Source: Candidatus Omnitrophota bacterium (GTDB lineage Bacteria; Omnitrophota; Gorgyraeia; Ghiorseimicrobiales; Ghiorseimicrobiaceae). Taken from it: a DNA stretch of 34,940 bases. Positions 1 through 8,630 of this stretch are shown here, piece after piece. Each line of letters starts with the position of its first letter. Position 1 is the first letter of the stretch. The position numbers and the translations under genes are program-made. Under the pieces are notes generated by a model that made no database searches, had not been told where the DNA came from, and saw only the letters and a program-made list of their open reading frames with translations. The stretch is taken from assembly GCA_030681595.1 (NCBI GenBank), contig JAUXSB010000037.1, positions 197,708 to 232,647 of the forward strand, read 5' to 3'.

Positions 1-582
1 TACCACCTGTGTTTCCAGGGTAGGTTGCGTATCCGGCTCAAGCTCGGTTACATACTGTTTTTTGTCAAATACCGTAGAATGTTTAGCAATTCCTTCTCTT
101 ACTTCCCAGGTTAAATTGAGGCCGTTAAAATTCGGGTAACGTTTCTCTAAGGTGTCGACAACGCGCAAGCCCTGAAGATTGTGGTCAAAACCGCCATAGT
201 CATGCATTAACTCTGCCAAAGCCTCTTCTCCGGCATGGCCAAACGGCGTATGCCCCAAATCATGCGCAAGAGCAATTGCCTCCACGAGGTCATCGTTAAG
301 CCTTAGGGCTGCGGCGATTGTCCGGGCAATTTGCGCCACCTCCAGCGTATGGGTCAGGCGAGTGCGGTAATAATCGCCTTCATGATTGACAAAAACTTGA
401 GTTTTATATTCAAGACGCCTAAAAGCCGCACAATGTATTACCCTATCCCTGTCTCTCTGATAGCAGGAACGGTAGGGATGCTCATCTTCCTTAACCTTCC
501 TGCCGCGGGAGTTTTTACTTTTTGACGCGTAAGGAGCTAAATAGTTATCTTCGTATTGCTCGATCTCTTGCCGGGTAAGCAT
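1..582 (-). CDS. dgt: Deoxyguanosinetriphosphate triphosphohydrolase-like protein (dGTPase, HD domain), 3' end outside the window
   Basis: Reverse translation from ATG at 582: [28 protein letters not shown]...[22 protein letters not shown]...[19 protein letters not shown]...[21 protein letters not shown] motifs typical of dGTPases. Confidence 0.93.
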   Translation of the reverse strand, partial: MLTRQEIEQYEDNYLAPYASKSKNSRGRKVKEDEHPYRSCYQRDRDRVIHCAAFRRLEYKTQVFVNHEGDYYRTRLTHTLEVAQIARTIAAALRLNDDLVEAIALAHDLGHTPFGHAGEEALAELMHDYGGFDHNLQGLRVVDTLEKRYPNFNGLNLTWEVREGIAKHSTVFDKKQYVTELEPDTQPTLETQVV

Positions 583-598
583 AATCTATCACAAAAAA

Positions 599-1087
599 TT
601 ACTGTTTTTTCTTTATCTCTTTTGCTAATAGAGCGTAAAGTTGCTGTAATGACTGTGAAATAACTCGGGTATTTCCGATAACAGGCATAAAATTAACATC
701 GCCCTGCCAACGGGGAACAATATGGACGTGCAAATGCCCGGCAATTCCTGCGCCAGCGGCTTTGCCGCAGTTTATTCCGATATTATACCCATGAGGCTTA
801 ATGGTTTTATCTAAAACCTGTTTCATTAAAGCGGTAGTTTTCATTAAATCCAGCATCTCGTCTTCGTTTAAGCCGGCAATATTATCGATATGCCGGTAAG
901 GAGAAATCATTAAGTGCCCGTTATTATAGGGGAATAAATTCAGCATGACAAAACACGACTTCGCCCTTAAGATTATTAAATTCTTTCGGTCATCGTGTTT
1001 TTTTATAACCGCGCAAAAAAGGCATTGCTTTTCTTTTTTGAGAGTTGTAATATACTTAATTCTCCATGGCGCCCAGAGCTTATCCAT
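599..1087 (-). CDS. HIT family hydrolase/phosphorylase
   Basis: 162 aa, MDKLWAPWRIKYI N-terminus, paired Cys (CLFC) and histidine triad HLHVHIVPRW. Confidence 0.93.
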   Translation of the reverse strand: MDKLWAPWRIKYITTLKKEKQCLFCAVIKKHDDRKNLIILRAKSCFVMLNLFPYNNGHLMISPYRHIDNIAGLNEDEMLDLMKTTALMKQVLDKTIKPHGYNIGINCGKAAGAGIAGHLHVHIVPRWQGDVNFMPVIGNTRVISQSLQQLYALLAKEIKKKQ

Positions 1088-1089
1088 TG

Positions 1090-1596
1090 TTATTTTTTTT
1101 CGCTTAGTTTTATAATTTTACCTTCGATACCACCGTTAATCTTTAGTATTCCGCATGAATTAAAGGAAGGGAAGAATTTATCGGTTGGGCTTCCAGGATT
1201 AAAGAATAAGGTTTTGCCAACTTTCGCGTTGAATGGATTATGTGAATGGCCAAAGATTATTACATCCGGGGTATTTTCAAACTGTTTTTGTACAAAGTCC
1301 AGTAGATAATCCGGATGGCCCCGGCCATGAACCACACCTATAGAAAAATTACCGACTTTTATTATCTGTTTTTGGGGAAATTTTTGGCATACTTCCGCGG
1401 GGTCCATATTTCCGCAAACAGCCCTTACTTTTGCTATTTTTTCCAGCTTTTTAATGACGTCCAAAGAAGTAAAGTCGCCTGCATGGATAATTAAATCCAC
1501 CCCCTTAAAAACCGTGAATACTTCTTCAGGAATCGCTTCCGCTCTTTCAGGGATATGTGTATCGGATATGACGCCTATCAACATTTCCTTATGCAA
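1090..1596 (-). CDS. YfcE/MJ0936-type metallophosphoesterase
   Basis: ISDTHIPERAE, HAGDF, CGNMD, VHGRGHPD, FGHSHNPF, NPGSPTDK motifs. Confidence 0.92.
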   Translation of the reverse strand: MHKEMLIGVISDTHIPERAEAIPEEVFTVFKGVDLIIHAGDFTSLDVIKKLEKIAKVRAVCGNMDPAEVCQKFPQKQIIKVGNFSIGVVHGRGHPDYLLDFVQKQFENTPDVIIFGHSHNPFNAKVGKTLFFNPGSPTDKFFPSFNSCGILKINGGIEGKIIKLSEKK

Positions 1597-3202
1597 AAAT
1601 TATCGGCTGATTATATAGTTCAAGCAAAGAATTAAGTTCGGGGGCTTCCCAGGCAATTATTTTTCCTTCCAGCGCCTTTAGCTTCGCGTTTGTATCAATC
1701 TTATCAAGGCTGATAATTATCCTGCGTTGCGACACCTGGCCCTTAAATCGTTTACATTCGGAAATAAAATACGCGACGTCTTTCTCTGTTAACTCTCCGT
1801 TTTTTACAGCGATAACCCAAAAACTATCCTGTGCCTTTGCCGAGATTAGCGCGTTAAAACTTCCGGTATTAATTGGCAGGAGAGAGATTTCTTTAAAATG
1901 TGAGAGTACGATTTTCTTCCGGTCAAACTGGATAACTTCATTTTTAAAGAGATTAAACAGCCCGATTATCCTTTCGATTAAGGCCTTTTCTGAAACGACA
2001 GAAAAATTATTCATTGTATTTAAAAGTGATTCTTTAAAGTTTTCACGTAACGCGTTTTCGTCAAAATAGTCAAACCCAAACTTTTTATTATAAGCGCTTT
2101 CAATCCAGAAACCGAATAACTTGTCAGCCAAACAAAGAAAATCACCGTTCTTAAAGATAATTCCATTTTCACAAAGGCGTGCCAGACGCTGCTGAATATT
2201 TTTTTCTTTATTACCGAGGTATTCCGCGATTGTCTTTACCTTGTTATAACCGCGGATTATACCGGATAATATTGCGATATGGTCTTCCCGTTGCTTGTCG
2301 GAAGAAAGCTGGTCGAGAATATCGATAAATTTTTGATAAAAAATACCCCATTCTTCAAAAAGCAGGTTTTCAAAAGCCCTGATGAATAAATTTTCGGTTA
2401 TAGAGCTATTTTTATCTTCAGATGCCGCTAGCGTTAATTCCCGGCAAAGGATATCAAGATAAAAAGGATGCCCCGAACTAATATATATTAGAAACTTTTT
2501 GTAGGTTTCGCTTATTTGTTGCGGCAGGTGCATATCAATGAATTTTCCGCTTACTGATATGGTAAACGGTTTTACCTCTATAACTTCAAAATTTCCGAAT
2601 AAAAGCGAAAGCCCCTGCGAAAGGATCTCGCGGGCTTTAATGGTGCTTGAACTGGCAATTAAATACATTGTGTTTTTATGTAAAGGTATCTTCTTGCCCA
2701 GTTCAATAAAGATATCCTCGACACCGAGGCCGCCTAGTTGCTGGAATTCATCTAAAATAACCAGACAGGGTATGTTAGCTTCTTCAAAGAAGGCCTGCGG
2801 TAAATCAAACGTCTCAAGCAGTGCCAGGCGTTTTTTATCTTTATCTAAATTGTGCTCTATTGATTTGATTTTCGCTATCGTCTTGGGAAGAAAAGCCTGT
2901 GATTTTTCTATCAGATGCGTCAAATCACTTGCTGCGTCGATCCCCTGAGTTTTCAGGAAATGGCGTAAGATCTGCCCCGTAAAGATGCGAATAAGCTGTT
3001 TTAGGCTGCGGCCATTAAGCTCAAGCGCTATCGGCAGAATTTGAGAACAGTCAGCGTTAGCTAAGAGGCGCTGAATAATAAAAGTCTTACCGGTATTAGG
3101 CCTGCCGATTAAGGCGATATTTTGACGGTACCCTTTTTTAAAACCATCAAGCCTTTTTTCTAAAATAGTAAGTATTTCTTCCTTGCCGAAAATTTTATGC
3201 AT
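1589..3202 (-). CDS. AAA/STAND-like ATP-binding protein with C-terminal nuclease-like region
   Basis: Walker A GRPNTGKT, Walker B LVILDEF, sensor-like LIASSST, later FWVIAVKNGELTEKDVAYFISECKRF resembling a restriction-endonuclease-like fold. Confidence 0.75.
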   Translation of the reverse strand: MHKIFGKEEILTILEKRLDGFKKGYRQNIALIGRPNTGKTFIIQRLLANADCSQILPIALELNGRSLKQLIRIFTGQILRHFLKTQGIDAASDLTHLIEKSQAFLPKTIAKIKSIEHNLDKDKKRLALLETFDLPQAFFEEANIPCLVILDEFQQLGGLGVEDIFIELGKKIPLHKNTMYLIASSSTIKAREILSQGLSLLFGNFEVIEVKPFTISVSGKFIDMHLPQQISETYKKFLIYISSGHPFYLDILCRELTLAASEDKNSSITENLFIRAFENLLFEEWGIFYQKFIDILDQLSSDKQREDHIAILSGIIRGYNKVKTIAEYLGNKEKNIQQRLARLCENGIIFKNGDFLCLADKLFGFWIESAYNKKFGFDYFDENALRENFKESLLNTMNNFSVVSEKALIERIIGLFNLFKNEVIQFDRKKIVLSHFKEISLLPINTGSFNALISAKAQDSFWVIAVKNGELTEKDVAYFISECKRFKGQVSQRRIIISLDKIDTNAKLKALEGKIIAWEAPELNSLLELYNQPIIFA

Positions 3203-3204
3203 CG

Positions 3205-3891
3205 CTATGGTAAATAATAAAGCGGGTTCTGCGGTTTATACCCTTTTCTGATTTCAAAATGCAGCTTTGTTCCTACCTTTGCAATCACCATTCCTTTAGT
3301 TATATAATCGTTGGCTTTCACCAAATTCTGCGAATTGCAAGCATATATTGTAGCAAATCCATCGTTATGGTCAATAATAATAATTTTTCCGTAACCATCC
3401 ATGTTATCCGAAACAAATGAAACAACCCCCGCGCGGCAACTTAAAACACTTGTGCCGAATCTTGCTTTAATATTTATCCCTTTGTTGATCAAGTGGTCGT
3501 TTTCGCTTTTAAAATAGGAGATTATTTTGCCTTTGACGGGCCAAATAAAATTAGCGCTCTCTTTATATTCGCGCGATATATTCTTTTTTATCCCCGGGAT
3601 AAGTATATTTTGCCCGGGCTTAATTAATGCTGTATCTGTTAACTTATTTTCCGCGACAATTTTTTCAAGGTCTACCGCATAAAGGCGGGAAATCCTCCAA
3701 AGTGTCTCCCCTTTTTTTACCGCGTGTACTATTGCCCCTGCTTGCGCAGGCGGCGCCACCACCAAAGGAAGGCTGCTTTTAACGGCGCAGCCGCTTATTA
3801 AAACAACGGAAAACAGAAAACAGAAAACAGAAAACAGAAAATTAATCGACGTTATTCTGTCATCTGTCCTCTGTCCACTGTTATCTATCAT
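3205..3891 (-). CDS. LysM + M23 peptidase-like lipoprotein
   Basis: Lipobox-like LISGC, LysM KKGETLWRISRLYAVDLEKIVAENKL...LIPG, M23-like C-terminus. The listed ORF to 4017 runs through a tRNA, so the ATG at 3891 is preferred. Confidence 0.85.
   Translation of the reverse strand: MIDNSGQRTDDRITSINFLFSVFCFLFSVVLISGCAVKSSLPLVVAPPAQAGAIVHAVKKGETLWRISRLYAVDLEKIVAENKLTDTALIKPGQNILIPGIKKNISREYKESANFIWPVKGKIISYFKSENDHLINKGINIKARFGTSVLSCRAGVVSFVSDNMDGYGKIIIIDHNDGFATIYACNSQNLVKANDYITKGMVIAKVGTKLHFEIRKGYKPQNPLYYLP
3809..3842. repeat. Heptanucleotide tandem array (GAAAACA)4 plus partial unit
   Basis: gaaaaca gaaaaca gaaaaca gaaaaca gaaaat read directly. Confidence 0.9.
3857..3891. repeat. Degenerate heptanucleotide array CTGTCAT/CTGTCCT/CTGTCCA/CTGTTAT/CTATCAT
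   Basis: Five consecutive 7-mers read directly; the last contains the M23 start codon complement. Confidence 0.85.
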
Positions 3892-3900
3892 TTGTTTAAA

Positions 3901-3974
3901 TGGAGCGGGTGAGCGGAATCGAACCGCCATATACAGCTTGGGAAGCTGCCATTCTACCATTGAATTACACCCGC
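3901..3974 (-). tRNA. tRNA-Gly (CCC anticodon), CCA encoded
   Basis: Reverse complement GCGGGTGTAATTCAATGGTAGAATGGCAGCTTCCCAAGCTGTATATGGCGGTTCGATTCCGCTCACCCGCTCCA; anticodon loop TTCCCAA, T-loop GGTTCGATTCC. Confidence 0.95.
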
Positions 3975-3977
3975 GTG

Positions 3978-4119
3978 TCCCGTTAGAGATACTTCTCATG
4001 CGATTTAAAACGATCAAACTTATTTATGGAATCAGTTGTTTATTAAGATTTATTTTAAATAGACGGTCATCTGCGATGACCTACCCGCCAGACCGAAGTC
4101 GGGCTGGTCTCTAACGGGA
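3978..4119. repeat. 12-bp inverted repeat enclosing two hairpins between thiC and tRNA-Gly
   Basis: TCCCGTTAGAGA (3978-3989) / TCTCTAACGGGA (4108-4119); inner GGTCATctgcgATGACC and CCAGaCCGAagTCGGgCTGG. Confidence 0.75.
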
Positions 4120-5391
4120 TAAACATTTTTCCATTAACCTAATTGAACAATACTCGCCGCACATCGTGCAGACATCCGAGAGATGCGGCTTTGAACCCTT
4201 CCGGTATTTTTCTGCTTTTTGCGGGTCTATCGACAGTTTTATTTGCTTCTCCCATGCTCTTTCTTTCCTGGCTAGGGACATTTTTTTATCTAATTCCCCG
4301 GCTTTTTTAAACTTGACAATATCCGCGGCATGCGCGGCGATACGCGAAGCAATCACGCCCTCCCTTACATCCTCTACCGAAGGATGACGTAGATGTTCAG
4401 CCGGGGTTAAATAACACAAGAAATCCGCCCCGAAGCTAGCGGCAAGCGCCCCGCCGATTGCTCCGCTAATATGGTCGTATCCGGCGGCAATATCAGTAAC
4501 CAAAGGCCCTAAAACATAAAATGGCGCGCCTCGGCAGATTTCCTTCTCTAAAGCGACGTTTCTTTCTATCTGATCAAGCGGAACATGCCCCGGCCCCTCT
4601 ATAATTACGGATACTCCCGCCTCTTGGGCCTTTTTTGCCAACTTGCCCAAGTTACGCAATTCCGCAAGCTGAAGGTCGTCGCTGGCATCGGCAATTGCGC
4701 CCGGACGCATGCCATCCCCCAGGCTTAAGGCGATATCGTATTTTTTGGCAATTTCAATAACCCGGCCAAAGTTTTCATAGAAAGGATTTTCTTTTTTATT
4801 AAAATGCATCCATTGTGCTAAGATCGCTCCGCCGCGGCTAACAATACCTAAAATACGCCGATTTTTCTTAAGTAGCCCTAATACATCTTGGGTAATACCA
4901 CAGTGCACGGTAAAAAAGTCTACCCCATCTTCTGCCTGCCTTTCCAAAACCTCAAACATGCTTTCAGGGGTAATCTTCAGGAAGTTGCCGTATTTATCTT
5001 CCGATTCTTTGGCTGCTTCGTATATAGGGACGGTGCCGAACGGTACATCAGTTTTGGCGATAAGTATTTTTCTTATCTTTCTTAAATTGCCGCCGACGCT
5101 TAAATCCATTATTGTATCCGCGCCGTATTTCAATGCGGTTTTGAGCTTCTCAAGTTCATCTTTTAATTCTTTTCTATCTGTGGAAGTCCCGATATTTGCA
5201 TTTACTTTAGTACGCAGGCCGCGGCCTACGGCGCATATTCTTTTAAATTTCCTCTTTTTATTGCGCATGATTACAGCTTTGCCTGCGGCGATATCGCGGC
5301 ATAAAATAGCCGCATCCACGCCTTCATCTTTAGCAATAAAACGCATTTCTTTGGTGATAACCTTATTTTTCGCAGCCTCAATTTGGGTCAT
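4111..5391 (-). CDS. thiC: Phosphomethylpyrimidine synthase
   Basis: 426 aa, MTQIEAAKN, MDLSVGG, EGPGHVPLDQIE, PFYVLGPLVTDIAAGYDHI, C-terminal CTMCGEYCSIRL cluster motif. Confidence 0.98.
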   Translation of the reverse strand: MTQIEAAKNKVITKEMRFIAKDEGVDAAILCRDIAAGKAVIMRNKKRKFKRICAVGRGLRTKVNANIGTSTDRKELKDELEKLKTALKYGADTIMDLSVGGNLRKIRKILIAKTDVPFGTVPIYEAAKESEDKYGNFLKITPESMFEVLERQAEDGVDFFTVHCGITQDVLGLLKKNRRILGIVSRGGAILAQWMHFNKKENPFYENFGRVIEIAKKYDIALSLGDGMRPGAIADASDDLQLAELRNLGKLAKKAQEAGVSVIIEGPGHVPLDQIERNVALEKEICRGAPFYVLGPLVTDIAAGYDHISGAIGGALAASFGADFLCYLTPAEHLRHPSVEDVREGVIASRIAAHAADIVKFKKAGELDKKMSLARKERAWEKQIKLSIDPQKAEKYRKGSKPHLSDVCTMCGEYCSIRLMEKCLSR

Positions 5392-5396
5392 ATGGA

Positions 5397-5424
5397 AAGT
5401 TGCAGGTTATAAGTGATAAGCCGG
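5397..5424. repeat. Degenerate heptamer words AAGTTGC/AGGTTAT/AAGTGAT/AAGCCGG
   Basis: Period-7 AAG/AGG-headed words in the thiE-thiC intergenic region. Confidence 0.45.
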
Positions 5425-5431
5425 TAAGGCA

Positions 5432-5459
5432 ATGGTTTGGCTCATATAGCCAAAGCCAT
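5432..5459 (-). promoter_or_regulatory. Hairpin in thiC leader (ATGG-TTTGGCT / AGCCAAA-g-CCAT)
   Basis: 11 bp with one bulged G and 5-nt CATAT loop. Confidence 0.55.
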
Positions 5460-5481
5460 AAGTTGTAAGTGAAAGTAAATA

Positions 5482-6117
5482 TTATTGTCTGTTCAATTTC
5501 AGCTTAAGGCTTCTTACGGCATGCTGGATATTTTTTGCGCCGCATACTGCTCGCACTACCGCGACCATTTTTGCGCCGGAATTTAAAACCCTTTCGATGT
5601 TATCTAAATTAATCCCGCCGATCGCTACAAAAGGTATCCTTAATTTAGGCTTTACTTTTTTTATCAGCGCCAACCCCACAGCTTTATATTCGGGTTTGGT
5701 AGGTGTTTTAAAAACCGGGCCGATGCTGATATAGTCCGCGCCCTGGTTTTGCGCAAAAAGCGCCTGTTTTTTGCTGTGCGTAGAAATACCGATTATTTTT
5801 TCTCTTCCCAGCAATTTACGCGCAGAAGATATTGGGATATCATTTTGGCCTAAATGCACGCCGTCGGCATTTACTAAAAGGGCAACATCAAGCCTGTCGT
5901 TTATTATGAATATCGTTTTGCTTCTTGCGGCAAGGCGTGATATGTAAGATGCGTCTTTAATTACGCGCGACAACGCCGTGCCTTTAAACCTTAATTGGAG
6001 TATATCGGAACCGCCTGCGATTAAAGCCTTTGCCGCAGAAACAATATTCCTCTTTTCTGTCGCGGAATAATCAAGTATAGAGTAAAGCTTAGATTGGGTT
6101 AATAATTTCTTTTTCAA
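5482..6117 (-). CDS. thiE: Thiamine-phosphate synthase
   Basis: LRFKG, INDRLDVALLVNADGVHLGQNDIP, IGISTHS, DYISIGPVFKTPTKP, AIGGI motifs. Confidence 0.96.
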   Translation of the reverse strand: MKKKLLTQSKLYSILDYSATEKRNIVSAAKALIAGGSDILQLRFKGTALSRVIKDASYISRLAARSKTIFIINDRLDVALLVNADGVHLGQNDIPISSARKLLGREKIIGISTHSKKQALFAQNQGADYISIGPVFKTPTKPEYKAVGLALIKKVKPKLRIPFVAIGGINLDNIERVLNSGAKMVAVVRAVCGAKNIQHAVRSLKLKLNRQ

Positions 6118-6508
6118 GAGAATAAAGCCTGAACCTTAATTTTTTAAATTTATCAGAGAGCCTTAGGTTAATTAATTTGCTAAATTCCTCCAATACCCGC
6201 AGGGCTTCTTTTACGCGTTGAAAATTCGCTAAAAAAACGTCGCTTACATTTTTACGATTTTTTTCCAGCCGATGCGGTTTTCTGCCTAAGTCATCCCCGC
6301 TTTTACGGAATTTAAGTACTTTCGCCGGATCCAGATTTTGCGATAAAGTTGCCTCTGTAATGGCATGCCTTAGGCGTCTAATTTTTTTAAAAAGTCTTTT
6401 GTTTATTAAAATAAACCGTGCCGTATCTTCACAGACCCTTAAGCCTTCCTTGGCGCGGTTTAAGTTAGCATCAATAACGCAATATATTTTATCTCGGCCT
6501 TGTTTCAA
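6089..6508 (-). CDS. thiD2: ThiD2-type domain protein (HMP-phosphate kinase family)
   Basis: [46 protein letters not shown]; hallmark of the domain often fused N-terminal to ThiE. Confidence 0.87.
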   Translation of the reverse strand: MKQGRDKIYCVIDANLNRAKEGLRVCEDTARFILINKRLFKKIRRLRHAITEATLSQNLDPAKVLKFRKSGDDLGRKPHRLEKNRKNVSDVFLANFQRVKEALRVLEEFSKLINLRLSDKFKKLRFRLYSLEKEIINPI

Positions 6509-6974
6509 TGATTTTATTGATTAATTTAGTAGTAGAGAAACCTTTAACAAAGGGTATAGAGAAAACTTTCCCGCCGGATTTGCTTACGATGTCTGCGCCG
6601 ACAATTTTTTCCCTATGCCAGTCGCTCCCCTTAACCAAAATGTCCGGTTTTAAGGCGCGAATCAAGCTATAAGGCGTATCTTCGTTAAAAATAACCACAA
6701 AATCTACGCAGGATAAGCCGGATAAAACATAAGCCCTTTCTTTTTCTCTATTTAAAGGGCGCGTTTTACCTTTTATTTTCTTAACCGAAGAATCGCTGTT
6801 TAACCCGACGACTAATATATCGCCTTTTTTCTTCGCTTCCCGAAGGTATTTAACGTGGCCGAAATGCAAAATATCAAAACAGCCATTGGTAAAAACTATT
6901 TTTTTGTCTCTTTTTTTGAATTGCGCAGTAATCCGTTTCAGCTGATTTAAATTTTTTATTTTAGATAAAGGCAT
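6489..6974 (-). CDS. rfaE2: D-glycero-beta-D-manno-heptose 1-phosphate adenylyltransferase (HldE C-terminal domain type)
   Basis: [54 protein letters not shown]. Confidence 0.95.
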   Translation of the reverse strand: MPLSKIKNLNQLKRITAQFKKRDKKIVFTNGCFDILHFGHVKYLREAKKKGDILVVGLNSDSSVKKIKGKTRPLNREKERAYVLSGLSCVDFVVIFNEDTPYSLIRALKPDILVKGSDWHREKIVGADIVSKSGGKVFSIPFVKGFSTTKLINKIIETRPR

Positions 6975-6975
6975 C

Positions 6976-7548
6976 TCAATCTTTAAATAATGTTTCTTCG
7001 ATTAACTGGCAGATAATATGGCCAATGGTAATATGTATTTCTTGAATACGCGCGGTAATATTTGATGGAGCGATAAAGGTAACGTCTGTTAAACGCGATA
7101 ACTCTCCGCCATTACCACCGGAGAAACAAACGGTTTTTATGCCGAGTTTTTTGGCCATTTTGACTCCCTCGATGACGTTTTTGGCTTTCCCGCTTGTGGA
7201 TATCGCAATTATTATGTCTTTTTTATCTGCCAGTGCTTCAATTTGCCGCTTAAATACCGCGTCATAGCCATAATCATTGCTGAGCGCAGTTAATATTGAC
7301 GTATTCACGGTAAGAGCTATAGCAGGCAATGCCTTTCGTTCCTTTTGGAATCTACCGACTAATTCCGCGGCAATATGCTGGGCATCCGCGGCGGATCCGC
7401 CATTGCCGAAAATAATAAGCTTACCGCCATTTTTTAGCGAATCGCATACACTTTTTGCGATATCGGCGATTACACCAAGAGAATTTTTTATCACCTCTTC
7501 TTTGATATTTATTGATTCTCGCAATATACTTTCTATGGTTTTCTTCAT
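6976..7548 (-). CDS. gmhA: Sedoheptulose-7-phosphate isomerase, SIS domain
   Basis: [49 protein letters not shown]. Confidence 0.95.
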   Translation of the reverse strand: MKKTIESILRESINIKEEVIKNSLGVIADIAKSVCDSLKNGGKLIIFGNGGSAADAQHIAAELVGRFQKERKALPAIALTVNTSILTALSNDYGYDAVFKRQIEALADKKDIIIAISTSGKAKNVIEGVKMAKKLGIKTVCFSGGNGGELSRLTDVTFIAPSNITARIQEIHITIGHIICQLIEETLFKD

Positions 7549-7570
7549 TTTATGGTTTTGCGCTTAGTGT

Positions 7571-8602
7571 TTAACCAAAGAATACCTTGGCAGTTTCGTA
7601 TAGTTCCATATCCAAGGTTTTTAGTTTTTCTACCGCCGCCTCAAGCGGTACGCTGACAATTTTATTGCCCTGAAGGCTCGCCATATGGCCAAATTGATTT
7701 TTCTCTATCAGTTCTACTGCTTTAATTCCGAAACGTGTCCCCAGGACCCTGTCAAAAGCCGTGGGGCTTCCGCCGCGCTGAATATGGCCCAAGACGGTTA
7801 CACGTGTCTCGTAACCCGTGCGCTTCTCTATTTCCTGTGCCAGCCTTTCGCCTATTCCGCCTAAGCGCACATGGCCGAAAGCATCAAGTTTTTCTTCTTG
7901 TAGAACTTCTCCGGTCTGTTTGAATTTGGCTCCTTCAGCCACAACCACAATGCTAAAGGTTTTTCCGCGCGAGTGCCTCTTTTTTAGTAATTCAGTAACT
8001 TCTTCTATATCTATGGGTATTTCCGGGATCAAGATTATATCCGCGCCTCCGGCAATTCCGGAATAAGCGGCAATCCATCCGGCATGCCTACCCATAACCT
8101 CCGCGACCATGATGCGGTGATGGCTTTCCGCGGTAGTATGCAGCCTGTCTATACATTCCATAGCGATGTTTACCGCGGTGTCAAATCCAAAGGTAAAATC
8201 CGTAGCGGATAAATCATTATCAATGGTTTTTGGCACACCTACAACGTTTAGCCCCTCTTTGACTAATTTTGCCGCAACCCCCAGAGTATCTTCTCCACCG
8301 ATAGCGACTAAACAGTAGAGCCCGAGTTTTTTAAAATTATCCTTCACTTTATTGAAATCATCGGGTTTTTTATAGGGATTTGTGCGGCTGGTACCTAATA
8401 TTGTCCCGCCCTTAGGCAATATTCCCGATATGCTGGATAAATCGAGTTTTACCGTATCGTTTTCAATCAGGCCTTTCCAGCCGTTCTTGATACCGATAAT
8501 ATTGTAACCCAAATTAATGCCCTGCCTGACTACCGCGCGAATTACCGGGTTTAAACCCGGGCAATCCCCGCCGCCTGTAAGAATACCTATTGTTTTTGCC
8601 AT
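7571..8602 (-). CDS. pfkA: 6-phosphofructokinase, probable pyrophosphate-dependent type
   Basis: ILTGGGDCPGLNPVIR, AIGGEDTLGVA, VPKTIDNDL, MGRHAGWIA; GGED and PKTIDND suggest PPi use. Confidence 0.94.
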   Translation of the reverse strand: MAKTIGILTGGGDCPGLNPVIRAVVRQGINLGYNIIGIKNGWKGLIENDTVKLDLSSISGILPKGGTILGTSRTNPYKKPDDFNKVKDNFKKLGLYCLVAIGGEDTLGVAAKLVKEGLNVVGVPKTIDNDLSATDFTFGFDTAVNIAMECIDRLHTTAESHHRIMVAEVMGRHAGWIAAYSGIAGGADIILIPEIPIDIEEVTELLKKRHSRGKTFSIVVVAEGAKFKQTGEVLQEEKLDAFGHVRLGGIGERLAQEIEKRTGYETRVTVLGHIQRGGSPTAFDRVLGTRFGIKAVELIEKNQFGHMASLQGNKIVSVPLEAAVEKLKTLDMELYETAKVFFG

Positions 8603-8630
8603 GTTTCTTATTTCTCCTTCAATGAATAGA

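Noticed and set aside
995-1309. Plus-strand ORF opposite the HIT and phosphodiesterase genes
   Set aside because: No recognisable family; opposite well-supported minus-strand CDSs. Same reasoning for 2538-2948, 4958-5416, 10619-10987, 12635-12922, 26874-27419, 29494-29952, 31529-31828 and similar antisense ORFs.
3892-4017. N-terminal extension of the M23 ORF (MIVLNRMRSISNGTRGCNSMVEWQLPKLYMAVRFRSPAPFKQ)
   Set aside because: It is the translation of tRNA-Gly and its flank; the coding start is most likely at 3891.
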